64,000 nt of DNA from JBDGYW01 sp964580055 (GCA_964580055.1 CAZOJI010000002.1:62001-126000), one strand, 5' to 3'. Numbered from the stretch's first letter, positions 44,507-53,371 are shown. Notes: generated by a model not told the origin, from the sequence alone. Numbers and translations: made by a program.

Positions 44507-45185
44507 GCGCGCGGTTTTGGCGCTGTTGCTTCCGCTTCAGGCGGTAGCCCAGTCGGCCGACAGTACGGTGATACCGGAGGCGTTGGAGTCTCGGGTAATC
44601 TCGGCGGTTGCGGAGATGTGGTCGGTTAGTGAAGAGCAATTGGAAATCGAGTGGGGGGCGATCGTAGGAGAGGACGCTGCTTTGAGAACCGATGCCGAAT
44701 TCCGACTCTTGCCTGGAACGAGAGGAGCGTTCGTTATTGAGTTCCGAAGGGCGGACGGCAGGCCGCTCGCTGTGCGGCTGAGAGCTGGAGTGCTCGATAG
44801 GGTTGTGGTGGCCGCCCGGCCTCTCGCCGTAGGTGCGACGCTCCAGGAAGAAGATCTGTCATTTGCGCAGCGCAGTCGTTGGGGCCCACCAGGGGAATCC
44901 TCTGCATCGACGCCTGAAGCCGGATGGGTAGTCCGTCGAGCGGCCGCATCAGGAGATATACTCGAGGAGCCCACGGTGCAGCCCCCGTTGCTGGTTAGAC
45001 CCGGTAGTAGAGTGACCCTGGTCTGGCAACGCAACAGCGTGCGGATATCGATTGTCGGGTCGGCCATTAACGGCGGCGCATTGGGAGACGAGGTGCGTGT
45101 TCGTTTGGACGACCGGCGAGGCAGAGTGCGTGGAGTGGTGACAGGTGAAGCAATGGCAAGACTGACATCCGGCGGTGAGAGATGA
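44490..45185 (+). CDS. flgA: P-ring assembly chaperone FlgA
   Basis: 231 aa. A signal peptide (LALLLPLQAVAQS) is followed by a helical region and a C-terminal SAF domain (VVAARPLAVGATLQEEDLSF, VVRRAAASGDILEE, VRPGSRVTLVWQRNSVRIS). FlgA works in the periplasm on FlgI. It overlaps flgG and flgH (4 bases). Confidence 0.88.
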   Translation: MAWCAKRAVLALLLPLQAVAQSADSTVIPEALESRVISAVAEMWSVSEEQLEIEWGAIVGEDAALRTDAEFRLLPGTRGAFVIEFRRADGRPLAVRLRAGVLDRVVVAARPLAVGATLQEEDLSFAQRSRWGPPGESSASTPEAGWVVRRAAASGDILEEPTVQPPLLVRPGSRVTLVWQRNSVRISIVGSAINGGALGDEVRVRLDDRRGRVRGVVTGEAMARLTSGGER

Positions 45186-45796
45186 CCTACCTGAAGAGAC
45201 TGTCCATGCTTGCTTGCTGTCTCGCTGGTGCGTTGCTAGCTCCAGTCCTCGTGGAGGGACAGTCCACGCAACAAGAGGATGAGTTTGCGCGACGTCATAG
45301 AGCTTCTTGGTTCTCCGACAGCCGCTCTTTCCGCGTCGGCGATCTCATCATGGTCGTGGTTGATGAAAGAGTCTCTGCCTCCGAGCGATCCAGTAGGGTA
45401 GCACAGGGCCAACGACAACAGACCGCGGACGGTGGACTTTCGGGAGACCGTTTGGGCCTCTCCGCCCTCGGCTTGGATTTCAACTCCGGAATGAAGCGGA
45501 ATTCGCGGGATATCGGTGAGACCAACCGCGAAGGAGATCTGACGGCGTTCCTGGGTGTTCGAATCGTAGGGATGGATGCCAACGGCAATCTGGAGATCGA
45601 GGGGCAGCGGTCTGTTGAAGTGGACGGGCGCACTCAGGCCATAACACTCACGGGTGTCGTGAGGTCGGAGGATGTGAGCGCATCCAACCACATTCTGTCG
45701 TCGAGAATCGCGGACGCGGTGATCAGTTATGAGGGTAAGAGTATAGCGCCCAGGACGGGCATTCTCGGGAAGATTCTCTCGATACTGTGGCCATGA
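45182..45796 (+). CDS. flgH: L-ring protein FlgH, without an obvious lipobox
   Basis: 204 aa. After a signal peptide come LFSDSRSFRVGDLI-like residues (WFSDSRSFRVGDLIMVVVDE), FLGVRIVGMDANGNLEIEGQ and VRSEDVSASNHILSSRIADA, all typical of FlgH. FlgH is normally an outer-membrane lipoprotein; here the cysteines (MLACCLAG) fall too early for a good lipobox and the signal peptide ends LVEGQS, so lipidation is doubtful. It overlaps flgI by 4 bases. Confidence 0.92.
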   Translation: MTYLKRLSMLACCLAGALLAPVLVEGQSTQQEDEFARRHRASWFSDSRSFRVGDLIMVVVDERVSASERSSRVAQGQRQQTADGGLSGDRLGLSALGLDFNSGMKRNSRDIGETNREGDLTAFLGVRIVGMDANGNLEIEGQRSVEVDGRTQAITLTGVVRSEDVSASNHILSSRIADAVISYEGKSIAPRTGILGKILSILWP

Positions 45797-46857
45797 CCAA
45801 TTGTATCGGAGTCGGACTCAGATACGTGCTGTTGATGGCAACGCTTGGCAGCACATTCCAGCTTGCCGAGGGGCAGACCGAAGAACGTATTGGTGATCTC
45901 ACCATGGTGCAGGGCGACGTACCGAGACGGCTGGTCGGATACGGGTTGGTTCTGGGCCTCAACGGTACGGGCGATGAAAGCTTCGGCACCCGTGCGGGAG
46001 CGGTGCATACCGTTCAATCGGTTTCCAATATGCTGGAACGCTTCGGGATCCACGTACCCCCTGACCGAATGCGTCTTCGCAACGTTGCCGCCGTCACTGT
46101 GACAGCGGAGGTTTCACCGTTCCTGCGGCCCGGAGGGCGCTTCGACGTTCAGCTCGCTTCCGCGGGAGACGCGAGATCGTTGAAGGGGGGGATCCTTTTC
46201 ACTACGCCGTTGGCCGAGGATGTGGGGATGCCAACGGTAGCTACAGCTCAGGGAGCGGTGCTGCTCTCCGAGGACTCGGGCAATCGGTTTCGGGCCCGCG
46301 GCGGGACATCCGGGCGCATTCCCGACGGTGGAGTAGTGGAATTCGACATGGGGGCTCAGTTTCCGGATTCGGTGACCCTCGTTCTTCGGCAGCCGAACGT
46401 CAGTACGGCGGTGAGAATCGCCGCAGCGATCAATGCATTGGCAGGGGACGGAACGGCTTTGGTGCAGGACCCCGGTGCGGTACAACTCACATCATCGGGC
46501 CAAGATGCCGATAATTTCATTGAGTTGCTTGCTTCGTTGGATACCATTCCGGTTCAGACCGGCAGCGAGGCACGGCTTGTTGTGGACGGGGTCAGCGGAA
46601 GTGTCGTTGCCGGTGGCAATCTCGCTGTCGGCTCCGCCGTTGTCACACAGGGTGGGATCACGCTCACCATTTCCGGAGAGGGAGTCGCGGAGCAAGCAGC
46701 TCCCGGTCCAGGGGTGGTGGCCGCGACTGAGGGAGCGCCCGTCCAGGAGATTGCTGCCGGATTGCACGTGGCTGGGGCTACACCGAGGGAGATTGCTGCG
46801 ATCTTCGAGGCTTTGAGAGACGTCGGAGCGCTCAACGCGCAGATTGTGGTACGATGA
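45793..46857 (+). CDS. flgI: P-ring protein FlgI
   Basis: 354 aa from ATG 45793, which overlaps the flgH stop (GTG 45787 is possible). Signal peptide (VLLMATLGSTFQLAEG), then RLVGYGLVLGLNGTGDESFG, the strongest FlgI signature, and the end ALRDVGALNAQIVVR. It forms the ring in the peptidoglycan layer around the rod. It overlaps flgJ by 4 bases. Confidence 0.95.
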   Translation: MTNCIGVGLRYVLLMATLGSTFQLAEGQTEERIGDLTMVQGDVPRRLVGYGLVLGLNGTGDESFGTRAGAVHTVQSVSNMLERFGIHVPPDRMRLRNVAAVTVTAEVSPFLRPGGRFDVQLASAGDARSLKGGILFTTPLAEDVGMPTVATAQGAVLLSEDSGNRFRARGGTSGRIPDGGVVEFDMGAQFPDSVTLVLRQPNVSTAVRIAAAINALAGDGTALVQDPGAVQLTSSGQDADNFIELLASLDTIPVQTGSEARLVVDGVSGSVVAGGNLAVGSAVVTQGGITLTISGEGVAEQAAPGPGVVAATEGAPVQEIAAGLHVAGATPREIAAIFEALRDVGALNAQIVVR

Positions 46858-47165
46858 CCGGAGTTGGCGGAATTGCGGGCTCCAGTGGCTCTTCGAGCCA
46901 TCTCGACCAGTCTGAACGGCTCGAGCAGGTAGCACACCAGCTTGAAGGCGTGTTTCTGGCGCAGTTGCTCCGCGCCATGAGGGAGACGGTTCACGAAGAG
47001 GACGGCATATTCGGTGCAACGCCGGAGCACGCCACTTACTCGTCGATGCTGGATGATACCATTGCGCAAATCGCCGCTCAGAAGCTTCACGGTGGACTGG
47101 GTGACGCACTGTACAATCAGTTGAGTCGACACTTGACCGACAGCGCAGACCAAGATCGAGAATAG
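46854..47165 (+). CDS. flgJ: Rod-binding protein FlgJ, N-terminal domain only
   Basis: 103 aa. The rod-cap domain is present (VAHQLEGVFLAQLLRAMRET, and YSSMLDDTIAQIAAQK); the muramidase domain found in enteric FlgJ is absent, as in many non-enteric bacteria. The peptidoglycan hydrolase for rod passage must then be encoded elsewhere. Confidence 0.9.
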   Translation: MTGVGGIAGSSGSSSHLDQSERLEQVAHQLEGVFLAQLLRAMRETVHEEDGIFGATPEHATYSSMLDDTIAQIAAQKLHGGLGDALYNQLSRHLTDSADQDRE

Positions 47166-47174
47166 GAGCAGCCG

Positions 47175-47726
47175 ATGACGCTCGCCGCAGCGAGACAGAG
47201 CACGGGGTCGGAATCAACCGGTCCGGTGCAGGGGTGGGAGAAGTTGGCGGCCGCTCTTCAGCACGAAGCTCGTCTGATGGAAGAACTGCATGCGGTCTTG
47301 GTGCGTCAGCGTTCCAGCGTCGCGCAAAATGATTCAGCCGCTATCGAGGACAGCGTCGAAGCTATGGGCAGGACTCTATTTACGCTGCAAACCGCGCGTG
47401 AGCGCAGGCTCTCGCTCGTCAAACTGTTGACCGGGGGGAAGGGGCGTAGTCTCACAGACGTTCCGCGGCTGCTCGGAGAGCCCGTCCCGCAGATCGTACT
47501 GGAAGCGAAGGAGCGGGTTCATGAGGCTGCGACCGATGTGTCGCGGGAGGCTGCTATCAACCAGCATGTGATAAGGCGATCCTTGGACGCAGGAGAGGCC
47601 TTCATCCAACGTTTGTTCTCGGATACAGGGAGCCTGAATCCGGTATACGATGTTGCCGACGGCCACGGGAATGGGAACGGCAAGGCGGGGCGCTCAGCGG
47701 CGATGTTGGTGAATCGGAGGGCCTGA
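47175..47726 (+). CDS. flgN: Flagellar chaperone FlgN-like protein
   Basis: 183 aa, helical throughout: AALQHEARLMEELHAVLVRQ then RQRSSVAQNDSAAIEDSVEA, and RERRLSLVKLLTG resemble FlgN. FlgN is the export chaperone of the hook-filament junction proteins. The position immediately before flgK supports the call. AGGAGCAGCCG precedes the ATG. The sequence family is weak, so the context carries much of the weight. Confidence 0.8.
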   Translation: MTLAAARQSTGSESTGPVQGWEKLAAALQHEARLMEELHAVLVRQRSSVAQNDSAAIEDSVEAMGRTLFTLQTARERRLSLVKLLTGGKGRSLTDVPRLLGEPVPQIVLEAKERVHEAATDVSREAAINQHVIRRSLDAGEAFIQRLFSDTGSLNPVYDVADGHGNGNGKAGRSAAMLVNRRA

Positions 47727-47728
47727 GC

Positions 47729-49087
47729 ATGGCATTGTCAAACCTGCTGGGAATTGCGCGGAGCGCCATCTTCACCCATCAAAGGGCGGTGGACGTAACC
47801 GGCCATAACATCGCCAACGCCGCAACCGAGGGGTACACGCGCCAGCGTGCCAGTATCAAGGCCGAAACGCCAGCACGCATGCCTTGGGGCTTTGTGGGGC
47901 GGGGGGTGAAAGTCGACTCCATCGAACGGTCGCGCAACGAATTCCTGGACAATGCCTTTAGAAGCGAGAACAGTGCACTGGGCAAGTTCTCCACGCTCAA
48001 GGACATGTTGTCCGAAATAGAGATGATCTTCGGTGAACCCTCGGAAAACGGTTTGAATGCAACTTTGGACGCGTTCTGGGATGCTTGGAACGATCTCGCC
48101 AACTCACCTATCAGCACGCCGGCACGCACCGTGGTGCAGATGCAGGGCCGGCAGGTGGCGCGCCAGTTCAACCTGATCGCGGATCGTATTACTGACACGC
48201 GCAGCAGCGTAATAGAACAGCTGTCTGCTGACGTCGGCGACCTGAATGCTCTTGCGACCCAGGTGGGTGCGTTGAACCAGCAAATCGCCAGCAGTGCGAA
48301 GGGCGTTGCGGACCTCGCTGATGAACGTGACCGGCTTTTGGATCAGATGTCTGGCCTCGCGCCGGTGAGCGTAGCGGAAAACTCCGATGGCTCGGTCCGC
48401 GTTTTTGCCGGAGACACGATGTTGGTGGATGGCGTGGCGACACACCCTCTCGCGGTACACGTCGCCGGCGACGGCAGCATCACCCTCGCTGCTGAGGGTC
48501 GATCGATCCCGGCGACTCTGACGGATGGGCGTGTCGCTGCGTATCTCGATCTTCTCGACACAGGAATTCCCGAGGTGCGGCAGCAGTTGGACGACCTCAC
48601 AGAGGCTGTCGTGAGTAGCGTCAATAGTCTGCACAGATCCGGTGCCACGTTGGCTGGCGGCCCAGCGGGTGACTTCTTCAATCCCAATGGTACGACAGCA
48701 ATATCGATGGCGCTTGCTACCGACGTGAATGCTTCGGTTGAGTCAATTGCCGCAGGTTCGGGAAGCGGGCCGGGCGATGGCTCTGTTGCACTGAGCATTG
48801 CGGATTTGCGCAACACCGGCATTTCCTCGTTGGGCGGCGCAACCCCGTCCGAATATTACACGGTCTTGATCTCGGAACTCGGTCAGGACGTACGCTCCTC
48901 ACGAATGTTTGCCGAGGCGCAAGAAACGCTGGTGAGCAACTTCGACGGTAGGAGAAAGAGCGAGAGCGGGGTCTCGATCGACGAGGAAATGATCAATTTG
49001 ATATCTCACCAGACTGCGTATGCGGCCGCAACGCGTTTGATAACAGTGGCCGATGAAATGATGCAGGACGTTCTCCGAATGGTGTGA
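47729..49087 (+). CDS. flgK: Hook-filament junction protein FlgK
   Basis: 452 aa. It begins NLLGIARSAIFTHQRAVDVT then GHNIANAATEGYTRQRASIK and ends SIDEEMINLISHQTAYAAAT then RLITVADEMMQDVL. The middle has the FlgK feature ALDAFWDAWNDLANSP. FlgK joins hook and filament with FlgL, but no flgL follows; the next gene is csrA. Confidence 0.95.
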   Translation: MALSNLLGIARSAIFTHQRAVDVTGHNIANAATEGYTRQRASIKAETPARMPWGFVGRGVKVDSIERSRNEFLDNAFRSENSALGKFSTLKDMLSEIEMIFGEPSENGLNATLDAFWDAWNDLANSPISTPARTVVQMQGRQVARQFNLIADRITDTRSSVIEQLSADVGDLNALATQVGALNQQIASSAKGVADLADERDRLLDQMSGLAPVSVAENSDGSVRVFAGDTMLVDGVATHPLAVHVAGDGSITLAAEGRSIPATLTDGRVAAYLDLLDTGIPEVRQQLDDLTEAVVSSVNSLHRSGATLAGGPAGDFFNPNGTTAISMALATDVNASVESIAAGSGSGPGDGSVALSIADLRNTGISSLGGATPSEYYTVLISELGQDVRSSRMFAEAQETLVSNFDGRRKSESGVSIDEEMINLISHQTAYAAATRLITVADEMMQDVLRMV

Positions 49088-49096
49088 CGTGGCAGC

Positions 49097-49402
49097 ATGT
49101 TGATCCTGAACCGGCGACGCGGTGAGGCCATAGTCCTGGACGGCGGGATCAGGGTAGTGGTGTTGGAATGCGACCGGCGCGGAGCGCGAATTGGCATCGA
49201 GGCGCCCGCCGAGACAAACATTCAGAGGGAAGAACTGGTGTTGCGTGTTACCAGCGAGAACCAGCGTGCGCGAGCAACCGGGGAACACAAGTGGTTGGAC
49301 GTCTTGCCATTGAGGAAACCGGAGGAACAGCCGGTAGGCCCTACGTCAGTGCGAGTTTCCCCCGCTCCCAAAACCGTCGGCGGTGCAAAGCCGGACGACT
49401 AG
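49097..49402 (+). CDS. csrA: Carbon storage/translational regulator CsrA, C-terminally extended
   Basis: 101 aa; typical CsrA is 60-75. The RNA-binding core is MLILNRRRGEAIVLDGGIRV and RGARIGIEAPAETNIQREEL. About 40 extra C-terminal residues are Pro/Lys-rich. CsrA binds GGA in leaders and often represses flagellin. The expected partner fliW is not in the window. The last 57 bases overlap the end of the minus-strand histidine kinase gene. Confidence 0.93.
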   Translation: MLILNRRRGEAIVLDGGIRVVVLECDRRGARIGIEAPAETNIQREELVLRVTSENQRARATGEHKWLDVLPLRKPEEQPVGPTSVRVSPAPKTVGGAKPDD

Positions 49403-50167
49403 ACTCCCTCCTTCATGGGCGGCGTCCTCAGCCACACGTACCGTCCCGCCCCACGACCGCACCAACAAATCTGCAACGGTCAAACCCAAACCGATGCGCC
49501 CCTCGCTAGCACGTGTCGTGTAGAATGGCTCGAAGATCGAGGAGGCCTCGGTTGCCGGTATGCCGGGGCCTTCGTCAGTGACACTGATGCAGACCCAATC
49601 GCCTTCTGCGACTGCTGATAGGCGGATCTCGCCCGAGTCTCTATCGGCCATTGCATCGCGCGCGTTCACGATCAAGTTGAACAGCACATGCTCGAGTCCA
49701 TTCTCGACGGCGAGAACTGCTGGTAGTTTTTGCTGTGCGTCGACGGAGATCGGAGGATTGTACACCCTTCGAGAGGCCGGCACGGCCGCAACTGCCGCAT
49801 CGAGCGTGTCACGCAATGCTACAGGAACCGGCGGTCCCAGTATCGACCCGAAGCCGGTGCGGCCGAGTCGCTCGAACGCCTCTTCCAGTTTGCCTGCTGC
49901 GTCCACGAGCAGCGGTATCAACCTCGAGGAGACTGTCGGATCGGATGGTGCATCGCCGACGGCGCGCGCAGACATCATGATGGTGTGAAGATTGTTGCGT
50001 GCATCGTGAACGACACCGCGCTTCACCGCCTCCACGGCGAACGCACGGTTCAATAACACCAATAAGTGCGCCCAGCCGGCATGATCGGCGGGCACCTGGG
50101 CAGCCAGCTCCTTCAGCGCCCCCGCGACTTCGTCTTGCTCGTTGCTGTTCTCGCAGTCTTGTTTCAC
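49346..50167 (-). CDS. Cytoplasmic histidine kinase, NtrB-like catalytic part
   Basis: 273 aa, GTG start. No membrane segment and no recognisable sensor domain; a short helical N-terminus precedes the H box VVHDARNNLHTIMM near residue 52. The ATPase domain has the N box FNLIVNARDAM, G1 DEGPGIP, F box FEPFYTTR and G2 GLGLTVADLL. It is last in the minus-strand motAB operon, 49 bases after the REC/HD-GYP-like gene, which is the obvious phosphorylation partner. Confidence 0.85.
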   Translation of the reverse strand: MKQDCENSNEQDEVAGALKELAAQVPADHAGWAHLLVLLNRAFAVEAVKRGVVHDARNNLHTIMMSARAVGDAPSDPTVSSRLIPLLVDAAGKLEEAFERLGRTGFGSILGPPVPVALRDTLDAAVAAVPASRRVYNPPISVDAQQKLPAVLAVENGLEHVLFNLIVNARDAMADRDSGEIRLSAVAEGDWVCISVTDEGPGIPATEASSIFEPFYTTRASEGRIGLGLTVADLLVRSWGGTVRVAEDAAHEGGSLVVRLCTADGFGSGGNSH

Positions 50168-50216
50168 CGTGCGGAGATAGTACGGACTGTACGAGTGAGA
50201 CGCAAGTTACCGTGTT

Positions 50217-51419
50217 CTACTTCGCAACCCAGGCACCTTCAATGATGGGGTCCGAGAGATGCCGCTGCCTTATGATCTCGAGTGTCCTGCTGGTTAGTCT
50301 GGCTCCTGCGGCCAGCAGTTTTATTCCGCCCATGGTGCAGAGATCTTTCGCTAGCACCATTCCCTCCTTCAACCCACCAATCGGCACACGGTACTTGGCT
50401 GGAAGCAGGCAAGCTCGAGGGTCTTCGCATACTGCCGCCGAGAGATGCTCCAGTACCATGGGATCGTACCAGGTCCCGCTGCGGCCGTATAGTTTTGCAA
50501 CAGCTTCGTCAACTTCTTCGCACGTTATGTCGCATCTGTCGTCTCCCAGTATGGCGAAGAAGTCGACGAGTGTGCGAATGATTCGAGAACGCAGGGGGAT
50601 CTGCCCCTGTCTCCACCTGTGTGGCAGCCCTGTGCCGTCCCAGTTCTCGTAAACAACGCCCACGATCTCAGCCGCTTCTTCCAGGTAGTCGACTCGCTGC
50701 AGCACAGCTTGCGACGAGACAGCGTAGATCCAATCCCCGGGAGTCATCGAAAGCGGGTTTGCAGTGTTCAGGTGCACGTCGTCCGGTTGCTCGATGATTC
50801 GACCGATTTCGAGCAGCAACGCGGCGAGCTTCAGATCTTCCATGTATCTGTCTGGAATCCCGAAGCGCTCGCCGATCTTTAACGAGAATTGCGCGAGCCG
50901 ATCTCCCCGGGCCTCTGCTCCCGGTATTCGAAGATCCAGAACATAAAGAAGTACTGACAGCAGTTGTTCGAAGCCCATGTGCAACTGCCCTTGCTCAACC
51001 TCCAATCTGCCGCGGTCCTCACGAAGACCGTCATGCAGGCGTTTGATCCGGAGGTGAGCGTCTACTTTTGCTAGCAGTTCCGATGCTTCTATCGGCTTCG
51101 TTATGTAGTCGTCCACACCCAGACGGAGCCCTTTGACTTTCAGTGGTGTGTCCGTGTAGGCAGTGAGCATTATGAACAGGGCCGACGCGATGTTCGGATT
51201 CGCCTTCACCTGTTGGCAAAACTCGAATCCGTCCATTCCAGGCATCTCGTAGTCGCTCACAATGATGTCCGGCCGGAACGTGCGGGCGAGTGCCAGACCT
51301 GCATTGGCCTCGAGTGCCACTTCGACCTTCCAGCTTCCTTCGCGTAGCAACAGGCGCTGAAGTGCACGAAGTGTTTTCGGCTCGTCCTCTACCACCAGGA
51401 TCTTGCCGAGTCGGTTCAT
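50217..51419 (-). CDS. Response regulator with a degenerate HD-GYP output domain
   Basis: 400 aa. The receiver domain (1-120) is complete: VVEDEP acidic pair, phospho-Asp in IIVSDYEMPG, Thr in MLTAYT and Lys in ITKPIE. The output domain keeps the outline of HD-GYP (ARGDRLAQFSLKIGERFGIP, ENWDGTGLPHRW, IPLRSRIIRTL), but the HDIGK motif is LLEIGRI and the HERxDGxGYP motif is ENWDGTGLP, so metal ligands are lost. It is then unlikely to degrade c-di-GMP and may bind or signal instead. ATG 51419 overlaps the motB stop. Confidence 0.85.
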   Translation of the reverse strand: MNRLGKILVVEDEPKTLRALQRLLLREGSWKVEVALEANAGLALARTFRPDIIVSDYEMPGMDGFEFCQQVKANPNIASALFIMLTAYTDTPLKVKGLRLGVDDYITKPIEASELLAKVDAHLRIKRLHDGLREDRGRLEVEQGQLHMGFEQLLSVLLYVLDLRIPGAEARGDRLAQFSLKIGERFGIPDRYMEDLKLAALLLEIGRIIEQPDDVHLNTANPLSMTPGDWIYAVSSQAVLQRVDYLEEAAEIVGVVYENWDGTGLPHRWRQGQIPLRSRIIRTLVDFFAILGDDRCDITCEEVDEAVAKLYGRSGTWYDPMVLEHLSAAVCEDPRACLLPAKYRVPIGGLKEGMVLAKDLCTMGGIKLLAAGARLTSRTLEIIRQRHLSDPIIEGAWVAK

Positions 51420-52234
51420 CTCGTGCTCCCGCTCGTGTTGGGAAGGCTCTCTCTCTCCGGTGCCGCCAAGTTGTAGTCAGCCAATACCGTTATCGTCACT
51501 CGGCGGTTGCTTGGAGAGAAGGGATCGTCGTAGTCTCGCGGGTCGCGGTCGGCGTGGCCGCGCACCTGCAGGATTTGCTCTGGCAGTAAACCGCCGTCAA
51601 GCAACGTTCTCCTTGCAGCGTTCGCGCGGTCGGTGCTCAGCTCCCAGTTGGTGTAGTCTCTGTTGTCACCGTATTGCCGTGCATCGGTATGGCCTTCGAT
51701 CACAATCATGTTTGGTACCTTGGATAACTCCGTTCCAAGCAGCTGCAACAGACTTCTGCCTTGAGGACTTGGCACGGTGCTCCCCAGACCAAAGAAGAGT
51801 CCGTCGGAGTTCTCCAACAACTCGATGCGCAGACCTTCTTCTACCATCTGGATTTCGGTGTACGCCTCTAGATCTCCGAGAGACAGACTGTTCTTTAGAT
51901 GCATCTTGATCTCATGGCCGAGTCTCTGTAGCCTCTCGCGCCGCAGGGCCAAGATGCGTTCGTCGTCGGCCGTGGGGACTGTTCGCCTCTGTAGACCGAC
52001 GCCAGCAATAACCGAGTTGCCACCTTCTTCCGCGAAGCCCAATGGATCCGAAAAATGCCCGGCAATGGCCTCCCGGACCTCCTGGCTCTGCCCAATTATC
52101 CAAAGTACGAGGAACACGGCCATCAACGCCGTCATGAAGTCGGCAAATGCGACTTTCCATGCTCCGCCATGGTGTCCACTCCTGTGGACCTTCTTCTTCA
52201 CGACGATGATTGGTGTTTCTCTATTGTCCTTCAT
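51416..52234 (-). CDS. motB: Flagellar stator protein MotB
   Basis: 272 aa. One membrane helix near residue 35 carries the proton-binding Asp in AFADFMTALMAVFLVLWI. A plug/linker follows and the C-terminal OmpA-like domain binds peptidoglycan (MIVIEGHTDARQYGD, NWELSTDRANAARRTLLDGG, SNRRVTITVL). ATG overlaps the motA stop by 4 bases. The Asp rather than a sodium-type pattern suggests proton use, but that is not certain. Confidence 0.95.
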   Translation of the reverse strand: MKDNRETPIIVVKKKVHRSGHHGGAWKVAFADFMTALMAVFLVLWIIGQSQEVREAIAGHFSDPLGFAEEGGNSVIAGVGLQRRTVPTADDERILALRRERLQRLGHEIKMHLKNSLSLGDLEAYTEIQMVEEGLRIELLENSDGLFFGLGSTVPSPQGRSLLQLLGTELSKVPNMIVIEGHTDARQYGDNRDYTNWELSTDRANAARRTLLDGGLLPEQILQVRGHADRDPRDYDDPFSPSNRRVTITVLADYNLAAPERESLPNTSGSTR

Positions 52235-53094
52235 GCCGCCTTCTTTAGTTTCTTACAGGCCGTTTCCATCTCTTCGAAGCTCGGCCGATCTACCGAGAAT
52301 GCCGCCCTCCGTGCAAACTCGACCGCCACGATCGGCGACAGACCTTTCGCGAAAGCGACGGCACCAGCCTTGAGGAAGTGATAGAAGCGCGTCTCGGCTG
52401 CGTTTACTTCCTCGATGTTCGATGCCAGTGGAGCAACCAGCCCGTACGAGAGCAAGACCCCTAGGAACGTCCCCACCAGGGCGGATGCGACGTGCTTCCC
52501 AATCTCCTCGACCGGCCCCGCGATTCCCTGCATTGTCACTACGATCCCCAGTACGGCCGCGACGATACCGATGCCGGGAAGAGCGTCTGCCACCTTTGTC
52601 AAAGCCCGCACCGGTTTGTCCTCAGCCTCGTGATGCACCTCTATCTCCGTGTCCATCAGAGCCTCGAGATCGTGTGGAGGCACGCTTCCTATGAGAACCA
52701 ACCGCAACGAATCGCAAAGAAAAACTACGGCATGGCGGTGAGCGCTTACCGTCGGGTATTTGGAGAAGATCTCGCTCTGTTCGGGTTCCTCGATGTGCGA
52801 TTCGATGGCCGCGAGTCCGTCGCGTCGAGCAACCTGGAACAGCTCGTAGAGGAGCTGCAGTGCTTTGACATAGAGTTCTTTGGAGAAGGGGTTCGGTTTC
52901 GGAATTTCGAGCAGTTTGTTGAGCAGGCTTTTCAGAACAGAGCCCGGAGTCGCAATGAGGATTGTACCAATCGCGGTACCTCCGATCACCAGGTACTCCG
53001 CCCAGACTACCAATACCGGGATCGGACCGCCGGCGAGGGCGAATCCACCCAGGACCGAACCGAACACTATGAGGATCCCAACCAAAGCGATCAC
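52231..53094 (-). CDS. motA: Flagellar stator protein MotA
   Basis: 287 aa, GTG start with AGGAGCG upstream. Four membrane helices; VGILIVFGSVLGGFALAGG, the cytoplasmic loop with charged residues, KVADALPGIGIVAAVLGIVV and GTFLGVLLSYGLVAPLAS are typical. The N-terminal start resembles the proton-type stators of proteobacteria. It is second in the minus-strand operon beginning with the 56-aa membrane protein. Confidence 0.95.
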   Translation of the reverse strand: MIALVGILIVFGSVLGGFALAGGPIPVLVVWAEYLVIGGTAIGTILIATPGSVLKSLLNKLLEIPKPNPFSKELYVKALQLLYELFQVARRDGLAAIESHIEEPEQSEIFSKYPTVSAHRHAVVFLCDSLRLVLIGSVPPHDLEALMDTEIEVHHEAEDKPVRALTKVADALPGIGIVAAVLGIVVTMQGIAGPVEEIGKHVASALVGTFLGVLLSYGLVAPLASNIEEVNAAETRFYHFLKAGAVAFAKGLSPIVAVEFARRAAFSVDRPSFEEMETACKKLKKAA

Positions 53095-53200
53095 TGGCGT
53101 TCGCTCCTAGACGACAAAGAAAGAATCAGCAAGATGTGCGCACGACGTAAGTATCGGAGCGAAAGATGCGAGCTTGAGAGATAGTGCGGACGCGATTCGT

Positions 53201-53371
53201 TCACGCGGCGGAAGCGAGATCGCTGTCGGCGTCATCAATATCGTTGCCGGGTGAGGGAACAGCCTCGAGATCGGCTTCGTATCTCAGCCCCATGACTGCG
53301 AAAAGAATGCACCAGCCAATGCCGGCGAGCAGCCAAATAGTTATCAACACCAGCCAGTGAAGACCGGACAT
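53201..53371 (-). CDS. Small single-pass membrane protein, first gene of the motAB operon
   Basis: 56 aa from ATG 53371, which has GAGGCGGATC upstream. One membrane helix (LHWLVLITIWLLAGIGWCIL) is followed by an acidic tail (GNDIDDADSDLASAA). It lies 41 bases downstream of the predicted transcription start of a perfect sigma-54 promoter and 106 bases before motA. I do not recognise it. A stator accessory role is suggested only by the position. Confidence 0.6.
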   Translation of the reverse strand: MSGLHWLVLITIWLLAGIGWCILFAVMGLRYEADLEAVPSPGNDIDDADSDLASAA

